The translations under genes were made by a program, and so were the position numbers. Positions 1-14,024 of a stretch of 64,000 nt of DNA are shown here, piece by piece. The stretch is taken from positions 14,497,976 through 14,561,975 of the forward strand of contig NC_051089.1 of NCBI RefSeq assembly GCF_901709675.1, given 5' to 3'. The notes beneath the pieces were generated by a model. That model had not been told where the DNA came from, searched no databases, and was given only the letters and a program-made list of their open reading frames with translations. Positions within the stretch are counted from its first letter, which is position 1. Every line of letters begins with the position of its first letter. The DNA comes from Syngnathus acus (lineage: Eukaryota; Chordata; Actinopteri; Syngnathiformes; Syngnathidae).

Positions 1-97
1 GAAGTATTTTGTAAAGGTCTCTACTTCTGTATGTCAACAGACGGTGACTGGGCGTGAGCTTGTCTGAGTATGGAAAAGTGTGTGTCTGTTTACTTAC

Positions 98-228
98 GCA
101 GAGCGTCCCTCCACATCAAGCTTGGTTGGGATGATGCCCTTCTTGCTCAGGACAGCAGCCGCCTTGTCCACTTCCCCTCGTTCCACTGCCTTCATCAGCC
201 GATCATCATGCTTGTTCCAGTCTGTGTT
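98..228 (-). CDS. uaca: uaca coding exon 2
   Basis: The acceptor reads TTGTCAG just before position 228 and the donor is GTAAGT at 97-92. The exon is 131 nt (phase 0 in, phase 2 out) and encodes NTDWNKHDD...DVEGRSA, the beginning of the ankyrin repeats. Intron 2 occupies 1-97. Confidence 0.92.
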
Positions 229-3200
229 CTGACAATAACAACACAGAGATGTAATCTTGGACAGTTGTTGACAGGAACATAGTTTAACAGTGTAAAGGAG
301 ATCGGTGATTAAGATCTGCAATTTTTTGGGGGGTTATTTTATGCAAATCAAAAGTGTTATATGAAGCCCCAGCACAAAGCCGGATTAAATCAGAAAATAC
401 GGTCATACGTTTTATGGTAAGTGCATTACGGCAAGCGAGAATGGCAACTTGTTTGCTGCATTTGGCTGCCAACAAGCCACCAATCAAAGTTCAAATACCG
501 TTTTGTCTAGCTCTAATTTTATTGGAAACGCATTGAATAAAACAAAAAACAGCATTTACTAGTTGCTCTTAGAAAGAAGTACCTACAAAGTGCATGGACG
601 TGCATTTCAGCCAGCGGCTCATCTTGGGTGAGTGGAGCTGGTCCTTGCACCGCGCTACCGAAAAGGTTGCCAGCGTTCCGGTTTAAAAAAAACAAAAAAC
701 AATTAGAAGGGGGAGAAGGGATGCTATTTTCCTATATGCACCCAACCAGTGAGTGCAAAAAAAGGGATCAAAATTGCAGCAGAGGTCCTCTCATAAAAGG
801 CTCATCCTCTGGAGTGTTCTTCATTCGAGCATTCCTGGGTTTCTTACGGGCTCTGCCTGTAAGTTCAGCACTGCACAGCAGTCGATTCTTCAAGGGAGGA
901 TAAGGAAGAATGGAAGAGGAGGAAAGAAATGGAGGTGGAGAAGCAGTCGGGCCAGCCCCTGCCAGCCGTTGGGACCTGCCCCGGCCGGCAACTGCAACTC
1001 CTCCTCGGGGGGGAAAGTCAGCTCAGCTTGGCTTCTTCTCAACACCACCAAATGTCTTCCGCTACGCTCGTCAAAACCTTACATGAGTCGCCTTACTCAG
1101 TTTTCTTTTTGACAGTCTTCCTTCTCCTCTCTGGACTGCTTTCAGGCTGCCTACAGTCACAGGGAGCAGGCTGCTTATCTACAAAGCCTCTCTCTTTCCC
1201 AGCTTCTTTTCACTGTCTGTGGTCTCATGCGTCTTAACCCCCAACAAATGGCAAGGTCAGTCAAGCTCAGTGGGGTAAATATGTGGGCTCTCCGGTTTAA
1301 AATATCACCCCCCCCCTGGTAAATAGCAGTGGTGCAGACAGCCTGTAGACTGGCTACCTCTTTTTTGGACTTGCAAACCTTTCTATAGTGACTGATTGGA
1401 ATACAGGAGCCAAGAATACATTCTGCACATTACTGCACCATGAGTAATGGCTAAAGAGTCACCACGCCCAGCATGAAAGAAGTCCATCCAAAGACACTGC
1501 GTACATGACCACCCCCCACCGTGTACCCCTTACTTGTTTCCATCTGAAATATTAAGGCCAGAGGGGGATTAGTGTTTGCACATTTGAAAGGGTCCTGCCA
1601 TTTACACACATCGCGTATTAGTTGGGCAAAGGTACTGTTGACCCATTCAGCTAAAGAAGAGAGCTGCTTTTACAAAGCCCCCTCGTCCGAGTTCCCGATA
1701 GCAGGCTTAAACGTCAGCCTTTTTACAACCAGCCGTCTGAGACTGAAACGCCAGTAGTACCACCACCACCGATGTAGAGCGGTGGAAAAAAAGTCAGTGA
1801 AACGTCCACGCTTAAAATAAGAGTGAACGAGATGAGTATTTAACTGAGACAATTTTCGGGTCAAAGTGGACTCGTGTTACTGGCCTCTCCTCAGGAGTGG
1901 TGTAAAAAGAGCAGCTCGGAGATCCAACAACACGCACAATCCTCCACATGACAGGTCATATTAAGAAGTGGGTGTCAATTTACGAAAGCTGCTCACCCTG
2001 GCATGGAGACCAAGGTGCCAAAATGGCACCTAGCCGCTCAGCATACTGTAGAGCACATCAAGTAAAGATCTCACATGAGTTGATTGTGTGTGTATTTGTT
2101 TGTCACTCTGTTTATGTACTAGGTAATAATAGAGCTGTTAGCAAGCAAAATACAACCCCAGAGTTAGTTGCTTTTGAGGATATAGAGGAATACAACACAC
2201 ACTTTGAGAAATTGTGTATGATAAATCTAATAGACATGTCGTACTTTGACCCTCAGGTTTAATTTGTTCTATGACTAGATCGCAACACTGGTCATACTTT
2301 TGTGGGGACATCAGAGCGACAGCATATTGAGCATGTATTTTGGGAATTTCATTCACCAACACTCAAATGTGTTAAAACAAAGCAAACATTTCAACTTGCA
2401 CAAGACACTATTAAACAATCCATTCCACAGAGCCATGCAAATTCCTAAAGATTGCTGTGCCCGTCCGTCCCAAGTAAAAACATTTTAGCATAAGACGGTG
2501 AAAGGATACTGCCTCCTCAATCGTGAGGCAGAAGCATGCGCTAGCATTATCACAATAAAAGTTAAAATAGTTAAATACGAATAACCTGTTTTGGCGGGAC
2601 AAAGCAATAATACACGTCTTGTTTACATGCATCTAAAGGTAGCATGTCAGCATATCAAGTTGCTATTTAAACACACTGACCTTTGCTGCATAACATCACC
2701 TGACACACCCAAGGTGTTTAACTATTCACACATTCTTTCTGCCTGAAAATATTTCAGCGTGAGACTTCTGTCATCCTTTACTCGTGCTATTAAGCCCTCA
2801 ATACAGGCTGTAACTCTTCACGACACCTTGGTTTCCTGCCTCTCTCCCAGCAAGACTGACGGGTCTCTAATGTCCTGAAGGATGAAATCACTGGCAGCAA
2901 ATAGAAAACCAGTCATCTCATAACAGCCTCCTGCCAGGACACAAACATAAAACTGTAGGCTAATATGTATACGGATACTGCCAAACTACTGATGTTACAG
3001 ATGTGGTTTCACAAGGTTATGGAGATGGTGGTGAAAACTATCATCGTAGACATACTGTATGTATCTATTTGTGATTCGTGACGTGGTATGAAATGTCAAA
3101 GTTTGATCGAGAAAAGCTAAGGCACTTGTACAAAGTATTAGTGATCATGCATTTTCAAATAATGCGGTTTACATTATTAATCCACCACTATCAAACAGTT

Positions 3201-6200
3201 AGTTACTTTTGAACTCAACTACATGCACTAGGGTTGACCATAGTAATTAAGCATTCTGTCAAATCGAACAATTCATGCAAAATAATGTCACTACTCCAGT
3301 TTCCTCCCACAAAAACATGCATGGTAGGTTTATTGAAAACTCCAAATTGTCCGTGATTGGCTGAGCCAAATAAGTAGTGTTTCCCACAAATGCATTGAGC
3401 TGAAGAGTTCCGCCACAAATTAATTTTGGCCACAACCATATTCCGGGGGTACCATTTCCCATTTTTGTTGTGGTATGATACTGCAAATACCCCACCTCAA
3501 GTATCAAACATATAGCTGGGTAAAGTTTGGTCATCGATTTAAGTGGTATCAGCTCAAACTGTTTTCCCATCACCTCAATGCAGCAGGTATAATGGTTGTC
3601 TCATCAAAACATCAATTAACTTAAAAGTTCTATGATTAAGAGAGTTGTAAAAGGTGATGTTGTTTCTATTCCTATTACAACAATTCAGAATATTCCTACT
3701 AGAATATTTTCTGCTACGTGATTATTCAATAATCAAACAAACAAACAAACAAACACTATTCTCACTAATAAGAGAACACCTTAAAACAAGTTTCTTATCG
3801 ATAAAGTCATGAATATTACATAGTCTAGTATACGGTAATGATTTTCAAAAATATGTTCAGTAACAATAAATCGCATTGACTATTTAGGACGATGAATAAA
3901 ACCAATGCCTACAAATTTGGGTACTGGTCAGTATCACACTAGGGTATAACTACTCCACACTTGGTCTGTGATGATACCTAAATAGACCCTAATCCCCAGT
4001 TGCTACATTCTATCATCACTGGAACCAATGAATATTGCATTAACATAGCTTCCTGCCTCATGAAAAACCACGTGACATGCTGATTATTGGTGCACTATAC
4101 TGTGGCGGTAAGATCCCAATCCCTGCCGTATCGGAGCTATCACGATAACATTATGCAACTAACCTGTCATAGCAATATCCAGAAACTATGTGAGCCCAAG
4201 TAACATTGCCAGGGTAGTCACGTATGCATGCTGTGAAATAAGTACTAAACAATATTATTTAATACAGAAATGAGACGATATATTCACAGTGGTTCAGTAA
4301 GTCTGCAACCAAAATGTTAATTGTTTTAAGGCAAACACTAGTTATTTTGGTCTTGCAAGTTCAGATTAAACTATCTGAATTTAGGGTTTTAACTGTACTT
4401 GTCACCAGGCTATAAAAACAAAATAGAATCATATCATCAAAATGTTATAAAGCTTCTCAAACTGTAGCCAAAATAGGTTTTGTATAAACGACTTGCCCGG
4501 GTTAGGGCAGGGGGATAAATTTTCACATCGCTTTTTTGTTTTTACAGCTCGATCCAGGCGTCATCAGTACATTCCACTTGCATCTCTTGTTAGGATTTTG
4601 GTCACATTTATCATTTCATTATGCACAGTGAGAGCAAGTTCTGTTCATACAGTTCACAAAAAAGTTTTTCTTACCCCAAATATTCTGCTTGTCATAAATC
4701 TGTTTGCATCTGCCTATTCCTAAAATCATAAATCAATCAATCTGTTTTCAGAGTTGCCATGCAAAGTATTCATTGGGTGCATTTCAATTTTACACCCTCC
4801 TCTCCCTCCACCATTGGGCAGCGACATCTACCTGGCAGTTGAACTGTGCAGCTGTCGGGCATGTAGCATGCAATACAACCAATCAAGGCAGGAGAATGTG
4901 GGGTCAAGAGTAGGGCACAACCATTTTTGGAGTCCAATGCTGATATGAGGGGGATGATTACGATTAATGGGCCGATCATTTCTAAGAATACATGCAGAAT
5001 TTCATTTTTTCATAATTTCCAAAAATCCATGAATTAAAGCTACGTTTGGCTTTTTACAATACTTTCCTCTCCAGTATTTGTCTAATTTTTAAACAAAGGG
5101 AAATCTAGGAATACAAAAAACTATGTAGCGTAATTTCTGCACCAGAATACAAATCGCACTGGCTAAAATTAGGGGAAAATCCTGTTTCGTCCATACATAA
5201 ACCGCACCCGACTATAAGAAACAGGTGTTTTAAATGAAATGTCCTCATTTCGAATATTACTATTATTACCAAAACAAATCCTCTTACAATACCATAAAAC
5301 CCATGAAACTGGACTATAAGCAGCAGGGTTCAAAGCTTGTGCAAAAAGTAGCGGTTTATAGTCCGGAAATTACGGTAAGTAATCATATTTTCTGGACTAT
5401 AAGTCGCACCGGAGTACAAGTTGCACCAGCCATAAAAAGCATAATAAAGGAAAAGACATATGCAAGTCGCACTGGAGTATAAATGGCATTTTGGGGGATT
5501 ATTCTTTTTATAAAATCCAACACACCAATAACAGACATGTCATCTGGAAAGGCAATTTAAAATAAAAATAGAATAACAGGCTGAATAATTGCACAGTATG
5601 CTAACGTTACATGACATATAAACGACCTAAGAACATGCCTGGTATGTTAACATAACATAGTAAGAGTTATTCAAATAACTATAGCATAAATAACATGCTA
5701 ACAAGTTTATCGAACCATCCATGTCACTCGAAATAATTAAATCCAACAAAATCTTCATCCTCTGTGTCACTCATAAACAACTCCGCTAACGCCGGAAGTT
5801 GAAGATGCGGCGCTTCCTCTTCTACGTCGTTTACGTCAGACTCAGCGTCAGTTGCAGTTCCAATTATTCCAGAGGCCTATAGCGCCCTCTTGCGTTTTAG
5901 TGTGAAAATGCCATGTGAAATGATATGTGTTAATAATTTCACACAAGTCGCTCCTGAGTACAAGTCGCACCCCCGGCCAAACTATGAAAAGAACTGCGAC
6001 ATATAGTCTGGAAAATATGGTTATTATTATTAATTGTTTAACTAAAATAAAAATAAATCAAATTATAAATGGGTTTTGAGATACCTCTGGTTGCTGTAAA
6101 TTGGTGGTAGTTCATTGTGCAGGTGGAACAACTTTAAAACCTTATCAATGCAAAGTAAGCAAAAGCTAGCCGAACGATGCACGCGTTGTCAGGCACATAT

Positions 6201-8163
6201 GACAGACAGTTAATCTAAAATGGGAACATGTTGAGTCACTGTTAATTTCACAAAATTACAGTGCCCTGTTGGAATGCTCCGTTCAGCCCATTACTGTAAA
6301 CAGGTCTGGCTGTAGTTGTCTCTACTGAGAAGCGTTGAGGTTTAAATGAAGTCACAGCTCTACTTAGTGGACAAACACTGTAAGGACATCATTCATTCTT
6401 TGAAATATTATAGTTACCTTATTTAGCTTTAATTTAAATCAATATATATCCGACAGGAGAGACACTGGGGGTACTGTAGTTTTCACAATTCCTTTCAAGA
6501 GAGAGAGTGTCAGCTACAGCTGTGTGATTCAAGATTCAAGATTCAAGAGTTTTTTATTCGCCATGTTTGAGCGTGCCAAACAAGGAATTTGACTTCGGTA
6601 AATCACAGCCTCTGTTCAACATTTAGGTGACTAACACACTCAGGACATGTGAAAATGGCAAATATTCTCAAACATCCCCTGATCTTAAACTCCCATATAG
6701 TATATACTATATACTGCTTTATCGTGCCAAAACTCAACTCTTGGCAATTGATCACCCTACTCAAGTGCCAATGAAGAAGAACTAATTCAAGAACTAATGC
6801 AAAAAAAATATTTCAGGCAAGACTGTCGGTGGAACAGCACATCAATATCGTGTAATAAAATAAAATGAAATAAAAATGCTGTCGTTTCGAAGCACCAATC
6901 AGAAATAGTGGTTCAATAGTTCAGTAATTATTTCCCCATTTCTTCAAAATTTTAATCCTTGAAATATAGTGATAAAAATTTGAAGTTACCACATAATTTT
7001 GTGTGTGCACAGAATAATTGTGCTTGAATTTATACGTTCCTATTCCTCAGTCCAAATCTAATACTACATGTTGAAATGCTCGTACGCATTCATTCCGCAC
7101 TCTTTTACATGTTGATAAACGAGGCCCCAGGCTCCCTACGTTTTGGGACACACTATTGAGATTTGTGATTCTTTCTACGGTTCACACTGCCAGAGGGAAT
7201 ATCAGTCTTTCATTTGGCCAAGCCAAGTGAACTTTGCCCATGTCAGTGTTCCAATAGAGAGACTTAAGATGCCAAAGTCATAATAACACAGTTGTGCAAA
7301 GGTGGAGATTAGAAAATCTGTTTAATCAGTCAAAATGGGCATAAACCTTGCTCATGATCACATATTGTGAGAATAGAGGACTATTGTTAAATCTGTACAA
7401 AAGCTACTATAATACCAAAATAATGCTATTAGCTAAATTTATCCCTAATGGATTAGCCAATTCACACCTTCTAGGCCTCAAAGCTTAGTGAATAATAGTA
7501 ATGACGGATAAATGTTTTATTTAGTTCTAGACCTATATGTTTTGTTCAGGGCCAATACAGAGACCAATTGTATTTTTTAAGCATGAGTTTTACCGATCAA
7601 AAAATACACCATGAAGATTTTAAGTTTATCTGAAGTACAACTCGCATTTTTATGGGAAAAAAATATTGTACAAAAAGTCAAGCTTGGACTCATTTTCAAA
7701 ATCCCCATTTTGTACATTACATTTTTCCCTTCACCTTTCAGATTTTCTTCAAATTTTGAGATGTGGTTGGAAATGGTGGAAGACAATCTGAACACAATTT
7801 CTTTTTTTGCTCCAAATCTCCTAATTGAAGAGATGAGACAACATGGAAATACGCACTTTAAAAACATCAGATTTAACGTCAGATTCAGAAGTAGAAGGCA
7901 ATCGTTTGGGCGTTCTCTTAGCTTTTGTCACCATGATTTTTGATCTTCTTTCCAAATTTTATGAAAGTCATATGCAAAGTGCCTCCCCCACTGAGGGTGA
8001 AAAGATGAATCAATTGATTGAGAGAGGATTTGCTGAATCAATATGGAATTGAAGGGGAAGTTGCTGATTCGATATTGAGCCACTATAAATACACATACGT
8101 ATTGTACATAGATACTTACTAATTGCTCAAATATGTTTAGAGTGCCTATTGCTATTTTTACCA

Positions 8164-8194
<31 letters not shown>

Positions 8195-11100
8195 TATATT
8201 CAAAGAGGCTAGCACATCGAACATAAAAAAAAAAACAATAAGAAAAGACATTTGAGAGGAGGGAGAGCCCTCGATTCCTATGTTCACACATTCTTTTGAC
8301 AGCAGATAAAGATTAGTTGAGAACAAGCGTGTACGAACCTGCCTAACACATAACAAGGGACCTGTGAGTGACAAATAACATTTCAGAGAGATCTCCACCC
8401 AGTCTTAAGAAACATAACAGTACACACACATTGCCAAGTTTTTTGAGAAGCTATGTGGTACAATAAACATTCAGGCAATAAAAATAAACTCCACAAGGAT
8501 TACAACGATCAGTGGGAACTTGACCTGTTTGAAGGGTGAATGGTTTATTTTATTTGTGAGGGGAAAGAAATAGTGATATGGTCTGTAAACGACTGATTTG
8601 ACATTTAGACCGAGCACAATTTCTGAAAAGCAATAAGATGTAATGATAAGGTGTAATGTTGAACATGGGATACAATTGCCTTGTTTTATCCCATCGTGCC
8701 AAGTTTAAAAAAAAAAAAAAAGTCTTTGCAATACACATTCTGGCTGCATTGCAATTCCAAATAACATGCTGCAGATTATATTCTAGTAGAACGAAAATTG
8801 GTCAGACAATGTTTTCAACACACTATCACTTGTTTTCTTCGTGTAGACCCGCAAAGATTTTCCCATGCCAAGAAGGAGCAGGAAACAAATTTGTCACAAG
8901 TGTCAGGTGAAAGAAAAAACAAACACTTGTCCTGTAAATTTAATCCACCAAGACAGAAAAACAACAACGGCCATAGCACAGCTTGATGAGGCTTAGTCTG
9001 AGCCAAGTCACAACAGTTTGCTGCTCATCAGCAGAACTGGTTCCTGCCGCCACTGCTGCCGAGCACGCCTAATACTCAACATATGGTATGTAGGCATCTG
9101 TGTGTGCATTGGTAGAGATGATATCGGCTGTGCCCTGACCAAAGTGGGTCAACGAGCTTCAGCCCTCTCGCATACCATCATCCATGAGCAGTGGTGGACT
9201 CTCAAATATTTGCTACTGCGTACAAACATCCACAGGACAAGACAAGATACATGCCTGGAATATTAAAACAACACAAATCTAATGAGTTGGGGTAAAAACA
9301 CTACAAGCATGCCACTGCCGGCCTGCACAGCATGGGAGCGCAGACGGGTAAAACTGGAGATGACCTCATGGCTGGCCCCCAAAGAGCCAGACAATAATCC
9401 TAAAAACACAGACTGGTCACCCTCCCACACATTCTATCGCCAACACGGCACCCTTAAACCACGGATGTTGTATGGGGCTTTAAAATGTACTTTGGATAAA
9501 GACACATGAATTATCACTGCTTAACACTGATGTACTTATACGTACGTCACTATGTATCGATCAATCAATCAATCAACCTATACACCATTTGCTTCAAACT
9601 AAATGCGTACAGCCACACACAGTGAGACAAACTGGCTTTTATCAGTTTACTTGAGACACTCTTGGACTAAAATATGTTTTGTTTTTGTTTGTCTTAAAAT
9701 GAACCTGCACCTCATATTAAGGCCATAATAAATGTAATTAAATAGATTGTAATGTCACTGCAATATTATGCAATGCTATAGAAAGGCTATTTTTCAAAGT
9801 GTTTGAAAGATTAATAACTTGCTTAGTAACTTGTTGGCTAAATTCGATCCATCATTAAATTCTACTTGTAATTCAACATGTTGTTGTTGTTTTTTTTACA
9901 TTTAGTGCATTTGTTCAGAAGAAATACTACTTTTGCTCTGTCACACTAAACATATCCATTTGTTTCGATTTGACAGAAAGATTTCTGCCTCAGGTGCTGT
10001 CGGGTGAGTCTGTTTCACCAAGCCAACATACTATTAGCGACATCTAACTCCATTTCACCAAGATACAAAGTCACGGCAAAACAAAAAGCTCTGTGGTGCA
10101 ACACAGAAGAAGTTTTCAGTGACTGCATTGACTTGAAGCATGGCAGAAACAAAGAAGAAAAAAACACGCTGTGCGACTTGCAGAGGCAGGCCAGCCCTAA
10201 CACTCCATCTCATTTTACAGACTATGAAAACAAACAGCAAGTCAAGCAGTCATCTGAAAAATGTCCACATTTCAACCTACAAGAATTCGACTAAACTTTC
10301 AAATAATATATTGGTTTTTTTTTTTATTCAGCCTTTTCATTAAGGTGGAAGTCAACGCCTAAATTTTCGTTGTGACTATGTTCTGTGCGGCCCAGTGTTC
10401 TGATGCTCTAATGTTATATTAGTGGAATATGAATTAAACAGGCCAAATCCACGTTTTTATCCATCTCAGAGGGTGGCCGTTTGGCCACTTGCCATCGACT
10501 TAAAATGACATCACAGTTGCCAGGTCTCGGGTCACAACCAATCACGGCTCACCAATTTTCTGGAGCTGAGCAGTACCAAGCCGTTTATGCATGTGTATTT
10601 TCTTCATTATAACCAGCCTGTGAAGGGTGAGCATAACTGCGATGAATGCCTATGATTTCATAACCCTGGTTAAAGGGACTATGTCATGTAGTGGTGAACT
10701 AATAGAATGCAATGACCTGAGTTCGAAGCGCACGATTTGACTCATGCACACTACGGTGCCAAAGAGAAACCACACGTTGCAAGTCTACCACCACATCCTT
10801 TAGCAGAGGTGCAAGAAAATGTCATTCATCACAAATGACCCCTCAAGTGACAAAGTAAGTACATTGCATTTGTTGCACATACTGTAGTCATAGAGCATAT
10901 TCTCCTTTGGGCATCCACGATAGAAAGATGGCGGTGAGACATGTCAGCGTCCTATATGGTGAGGTTTGACCCATGTAACATAAATTAGCAATTACTAGGC
11001 CTACAATTATCTATAAAAATGTCCATGTGATATGACAGATTTTTTTGCACATTATTGAAATTAATCGTGTTTTTAATGCCTTAAAATTGGAAAAAGCAAA

Positions 11101-12104
11101 ACACTTAAAACATTGTCCCTCCGAGGCCGGGGAGGTGTTCTGGGCATGTCCCACCACCGGCAGGAGACCCCTGGGACGACCCAGGACGCGCTGGACAGAC
11201 CCCGCGACCCGACCCCGGATAAGCGGCAGAAGATGGATGGATGGATGGATGGATTAGTTTTGTTTTTCTTAGATTTTTCTACCAACTAATTATGGAGCCG
11301 CTGACTTCTATGTTGAAGGTTTCAATGTAGTTCACTCAACCGATCAGTGGATATAGAGGGATGAAGATAGATGGTTAGATATAAACCCTTTAATAATTAT
11401 GATTCATTTTAAAAAGGCATCCAGCAAAAAATGCTAGCTGTTTTTCAACAGTATCTTGTATAGGAGCGTATCTGAGTTTTGAACGTGATCAACAGTGTCT
11501 TCTTGTCAACATTGATAAACAACATTTTTGTCAGCCAGGTTAGGATTTATTCAATACATCTATTTTATAACGTAACCCGTATGCCGTCATTTCTGATCGG
11601 GTAATATTGGTATTGAACAGATGCACCGTCCTAGTCTGGCAGAACATTGAATCAGGCCGGCACAGCTTGACATTATGCGAATTAAAGCTTCAGTGTATAA
11701 ATCGGTCTAGCGTGTACCCGGAGAAACAGAAAAGAAAAAACTAAACAAAATAGGCGCTTGGAATCCACGTAGATATAGAAAGCACCGGTCAGTCAAGTTT
11801 GGTTGTGTATTTTGAGCTGGCGTAGTACATACAACAAGTGGCTGGCTCATAACGACTGCAGGTGCTCTCCAAAGGATCGCTAGTTTGCAAAAGAACACGG
11901 TGGGAACGAGGTCGACGTAGAGTGGCGGAGAAGAAGTCTAAACTACACTCTAAATCCTTGTGGTGAACTTCGTTCACGATCACACAGCTAAAGCTAAATC
12001 GGCAATCACAAACGGAGTCGATCGCAATAATCAGGAAAAGACAAAAGTCCACTTACATTGATGTTAACTTCGTGCTTTTTCAGACGATACTTGAGACTCT
12101 TCAT
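98..12104 (-). CDS. uaca: uaca, 5' part of gene (coding exons 1 and 2 only)
   Basis: UACA (uveal autoantigen with coiled-coil domains and ankyrin repeats) is a large cytoplasmic ankyrin-repeat and coiled-coil protein linked to apoptosome regulation and the cytoskeleton. Only its N terminus is here: exon 1 (12057-12104, 16 codons, begins MKSLKYRLKK) and exon 2 (98-228, begins NTDWNKHDDRLMKAVERG). Exon 2 holds the start of the ankyrin region, with KLDVEGRSA the first ankyrin-type motif. The rest continues off the left edge. The paralogue RAI14 also starts MKSLK, but the DWN-DDRLMKA and KLDVEGRSA motifs fit UACA better. Intron 1 is about 11.8 kb. Confidence 0.9.
5131..5376. mobile_element. TA-flanked inverted-repeat element, copy A (pogo-like MITE, degraded)
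   Basis: The right end carries the diagnostic terminal motif (TAGTCCGGAAATTACGG then TA). The left end is a mutated version of the inverted repeat beginning after TA at 5131. It belongs to the family best preserved at 42074-42483. No coding capacity is seen. Confidence 0.55.
5380..6022. mobile_element. TA-flanked inverted-repeat element, copy B (pogo-like MITE)
   Basis: The left end reads CATATTTTCTGGACTATAAG and the right end is its near-complement (TATAGTCTGGAAAATATGG). It sits only a few bases from copy A. Its right 150 bp matches, in reverse complement, the partial copy at 40525-40700. Confidence 0.65.
6529..6660 (+). repeat. Interspersed repeat (GATTCAAGA family), copy 1
   Basis: Starts with a triple GATTCAAGA tract, followed by a segment ending in CTAACACACTCAGGACATG. 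A second diverged copy is at 51251-51370, sharing AATTTGACTCCGG, CAGCCTCTGTACAAC and GTGACTAACA. Class not determined; probably the tail of an old retroelement. Confidence 0.5.
8166..8198. repeat. (AC)n microsatellite
   Basis: A pure CA dinucleotide tract of roughly a dozen units flanked by TATA dinucleotides, inside uaca intron 1. Confidence 0.9.
10341..10620. mobile_element. Hairpin-family element, copy 1 (partial)
   Basis: Shares GTGGAAGTCAACGCC..., TGTTCTGTGC, GGAATATGAATTAAACAGG and GGTCACAACCAATCACGGC with the fuller copy at 18726-19168. The right arm is lost or diverged. Confidence 0.6.
11117..11255 (+). mobile_element. LINE 3' end with (GATG)n tail, 5' truncated
   Basis: Encodes a short remnant reading GEVFWACPTTGRRPLGRPRT, the conserved C-terminal end of a widespread fish non-LTR retrotransposon ORF2. 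It is followed by GATAAGCGGCAGAAGATGGA and a run of GGAT repeats, the usual 3' tail. It is on the plus strand, opposite to uaca. Confidence 0.7.
12057..12104 (-). CDS. uaca: uaca coding exon 1 with start codon
   Basis: The ATG is at 12104-12102. Sixteen codons read MKSLKYRLKKHEVNIN, followed directly by the donor GTAAGT (12056-12051). MKSLK plus a basic stretch is the conserved UACA/RAI14 start. The exon was too short to stand out as an open frame and was found by motif. Confidence 0.88.
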
Positions 12105-12430
12105 TTCGACTTGACGGTTTGTTAAATTCCTTCTTTCTTTAATAAAAGCATCAACAATGCAAGGGAGAGAAAAAAACAACTTCCCGTGGATGATTACGAA
12201 GTTTTATCCAGTTCTCCCACGGGGTGAGTTCCACCTGACTCCTAACCGCAAAGCCAGATCAGAAGAGAGGAAGGAGCCCCTGCAGCCAATCAGAGGCGAG
12301 TATTAGCAGGCTGGTTCAGTTGTAATCCAATCAGTTGCGTTATAGGGCGGGACTTCCTTGTGGTATTGCTGGGAAAAGTTGGAGACATCCTGGGACAAGG
12401 CGGGGTGACGTCAGGGTTACCTGAAACCGA
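12105..12430 (-). promoter_or_regulatory. Probable uaca promoter and 5' UTR
   Basis: Directly upstream of the uaca start are two CCAAT boxes (12286-12290 and 12327-12331, written on the plus strand), a GC box GGGCGGG (12345-12351) and a palindromic CRE octamer TGACGTCA (12406-12413). The clustering at the 5' end of a gene supports a CpG-type core promoter. The transcription start is not determined. Confidence 0.5.
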
Positions 12431-14024
12431 AACACCTGAAATTAAAAAAAAAAACACCATAAAGCTTTTTGTATAACACATGTTTGATATGGATATCTCA
12501 GCATGAAGTGAATGTAGTAGATGAGATATAATATTTGTATGGTGTCACAACTGACTCATGTCAGGCAGAGGTGGGGTGCGCAAAGTACGTATTTCAAATT
12601 TTTTTAAAAAAAAAAATCCTCAAGATAATTACTTTCGAATGACGCAAGTTAAAGTTAAAAAGAAAAAGTCCTCTAAATAATTGGATATCATAAATATTCA
12701 GTGACAAAACTACTCAAGTACTCAATTAGGCGAGTACACTTCTAATTTATTTTTAATGCATGGATGTCAAATAAAAAATACATTAATAGCAATTTAACAT
12801 TAAAGCAATATTTTTTAACATTAAACAGGGCAATTTCCTCACAAATAAATACTCTTGAATAATCGTGATTACTGACAAGAAACAGCATAATAGGCTGTAA
12901 ATAATCTGTAAATAAACAGATTCTAACATAATTGTTTGGAATTTGATGATATAGAAAATTGACAAGTGGATTCACCCACATTTATTGGCTAAGAGATGCT
13001 GAGACAGTATCTTGTATGTGTCTCTAGTTCAAAGTTGGGTTCTTGTGAGCTGAAACATCAATATTTTAGCCACATATGAGAGTGCTTAATAAAGTTGTTC
13101 TCTGTCATTGCCTATCTATTTTCTGTCATATCCTCAATTAAGCTGTAGACTATATGGTAAAAATTGATGTTTTCCCTTGCTTCATGTGAACAAGTCACGT
13201 TGATAACTTTGGTTCTTTGTGGGGCTGTCTCAGTCTGGTTGGTCAGATGGAGTAAAACGTTCCTGGTCCTTACATTGGATAGAAAAACTGAAAATATCTT
13301 GACCAAAGTCTCTCTGATTAACCAAATGAAATGCACAAGCAATAATAAATACCTGTAGATAAAGATGCACAGTAGCATGCACAATGTAGCTCAATGCAAA
13401 GAAGAAAAGGTTTTCTTTCTTTCTAGTAAAAACACCCAAGTAACTGAGAAAGACATCGAATTAACCTAAGCAACACCATTTTAGTGATGTGGAAGGGAAA
13501 TCAATACTAGGAGGGGAGAACATGCAAACTCCAGGCAGAGACTTTCCAATGCAGGTCCAAACTCAGATCACCTGATTTACTGTATTCCATCATCCTGCCA
13601 TTGTGATCAATAGTTATGATTATTTCTGGTCACAGACAGTATTAACAGAGACAAAATGCATACTGACGTTACTCAGTAGTTATTGTGACAGCCAGATTGG
13701 AATCTGTAATGATGTTTGCTGATGTATTTGGTTGTGGATATTTTTAATTGTAAGAAAAACAATTTTTGACTTACATACATTAAATACAAAATGGTTTTGC
13801 ATTACGTACATCGCAGTTATTGTTTACGTCGCACTCTGGACGTGACATGGATGCGTGCTGTTGTTTCTACGAGTCAGTGATCTGTTAGCAGAGATGAATC
13901 CTTTTCTTAACTTTTTTCTTATGGAGGCATAGAAAGCTGATTGAAATTAGTAAATAAAAACAGTTTGGCATTTTGACTATTTTTTTTCTGATGCTCGTCC
14001 TAGTTCACAGCAGTCTTTTTTTTT

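Larger units (their letters stand above)
229..12056 (-). other. uaca intron 1 (about 11.8 kb), repeat-bearing
   Basis: No coding exon is recognisable here. The intron holds two adjacent TA-flanked inverted-repeat elements (5131-6022), an interspersed repeat (6529-6660), an (AC)n tract (8166-8198), a hairpin-family element (10341-10620) and a LINE 3' tail (11117-11255). A GC-rich, purine-rich patch at about 900-1060 has no splice-flanked coding potential that I can support. Confidence 0.6.

Noticed and set aside
628-1237. Overlapping open frames in a GC-rich patch of uaca intron 1
   Set aside because: No family similarity, no consistent splice sites, and the frames overlap each other.
10670-10740. 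tRNA gene
   Set aside because: Only A- and B-box-like fragments (GTAGTGGTGAACTAATAG, GAGTTCGAAGC); no cloverleaf can be drawn, so probably SINE debris.
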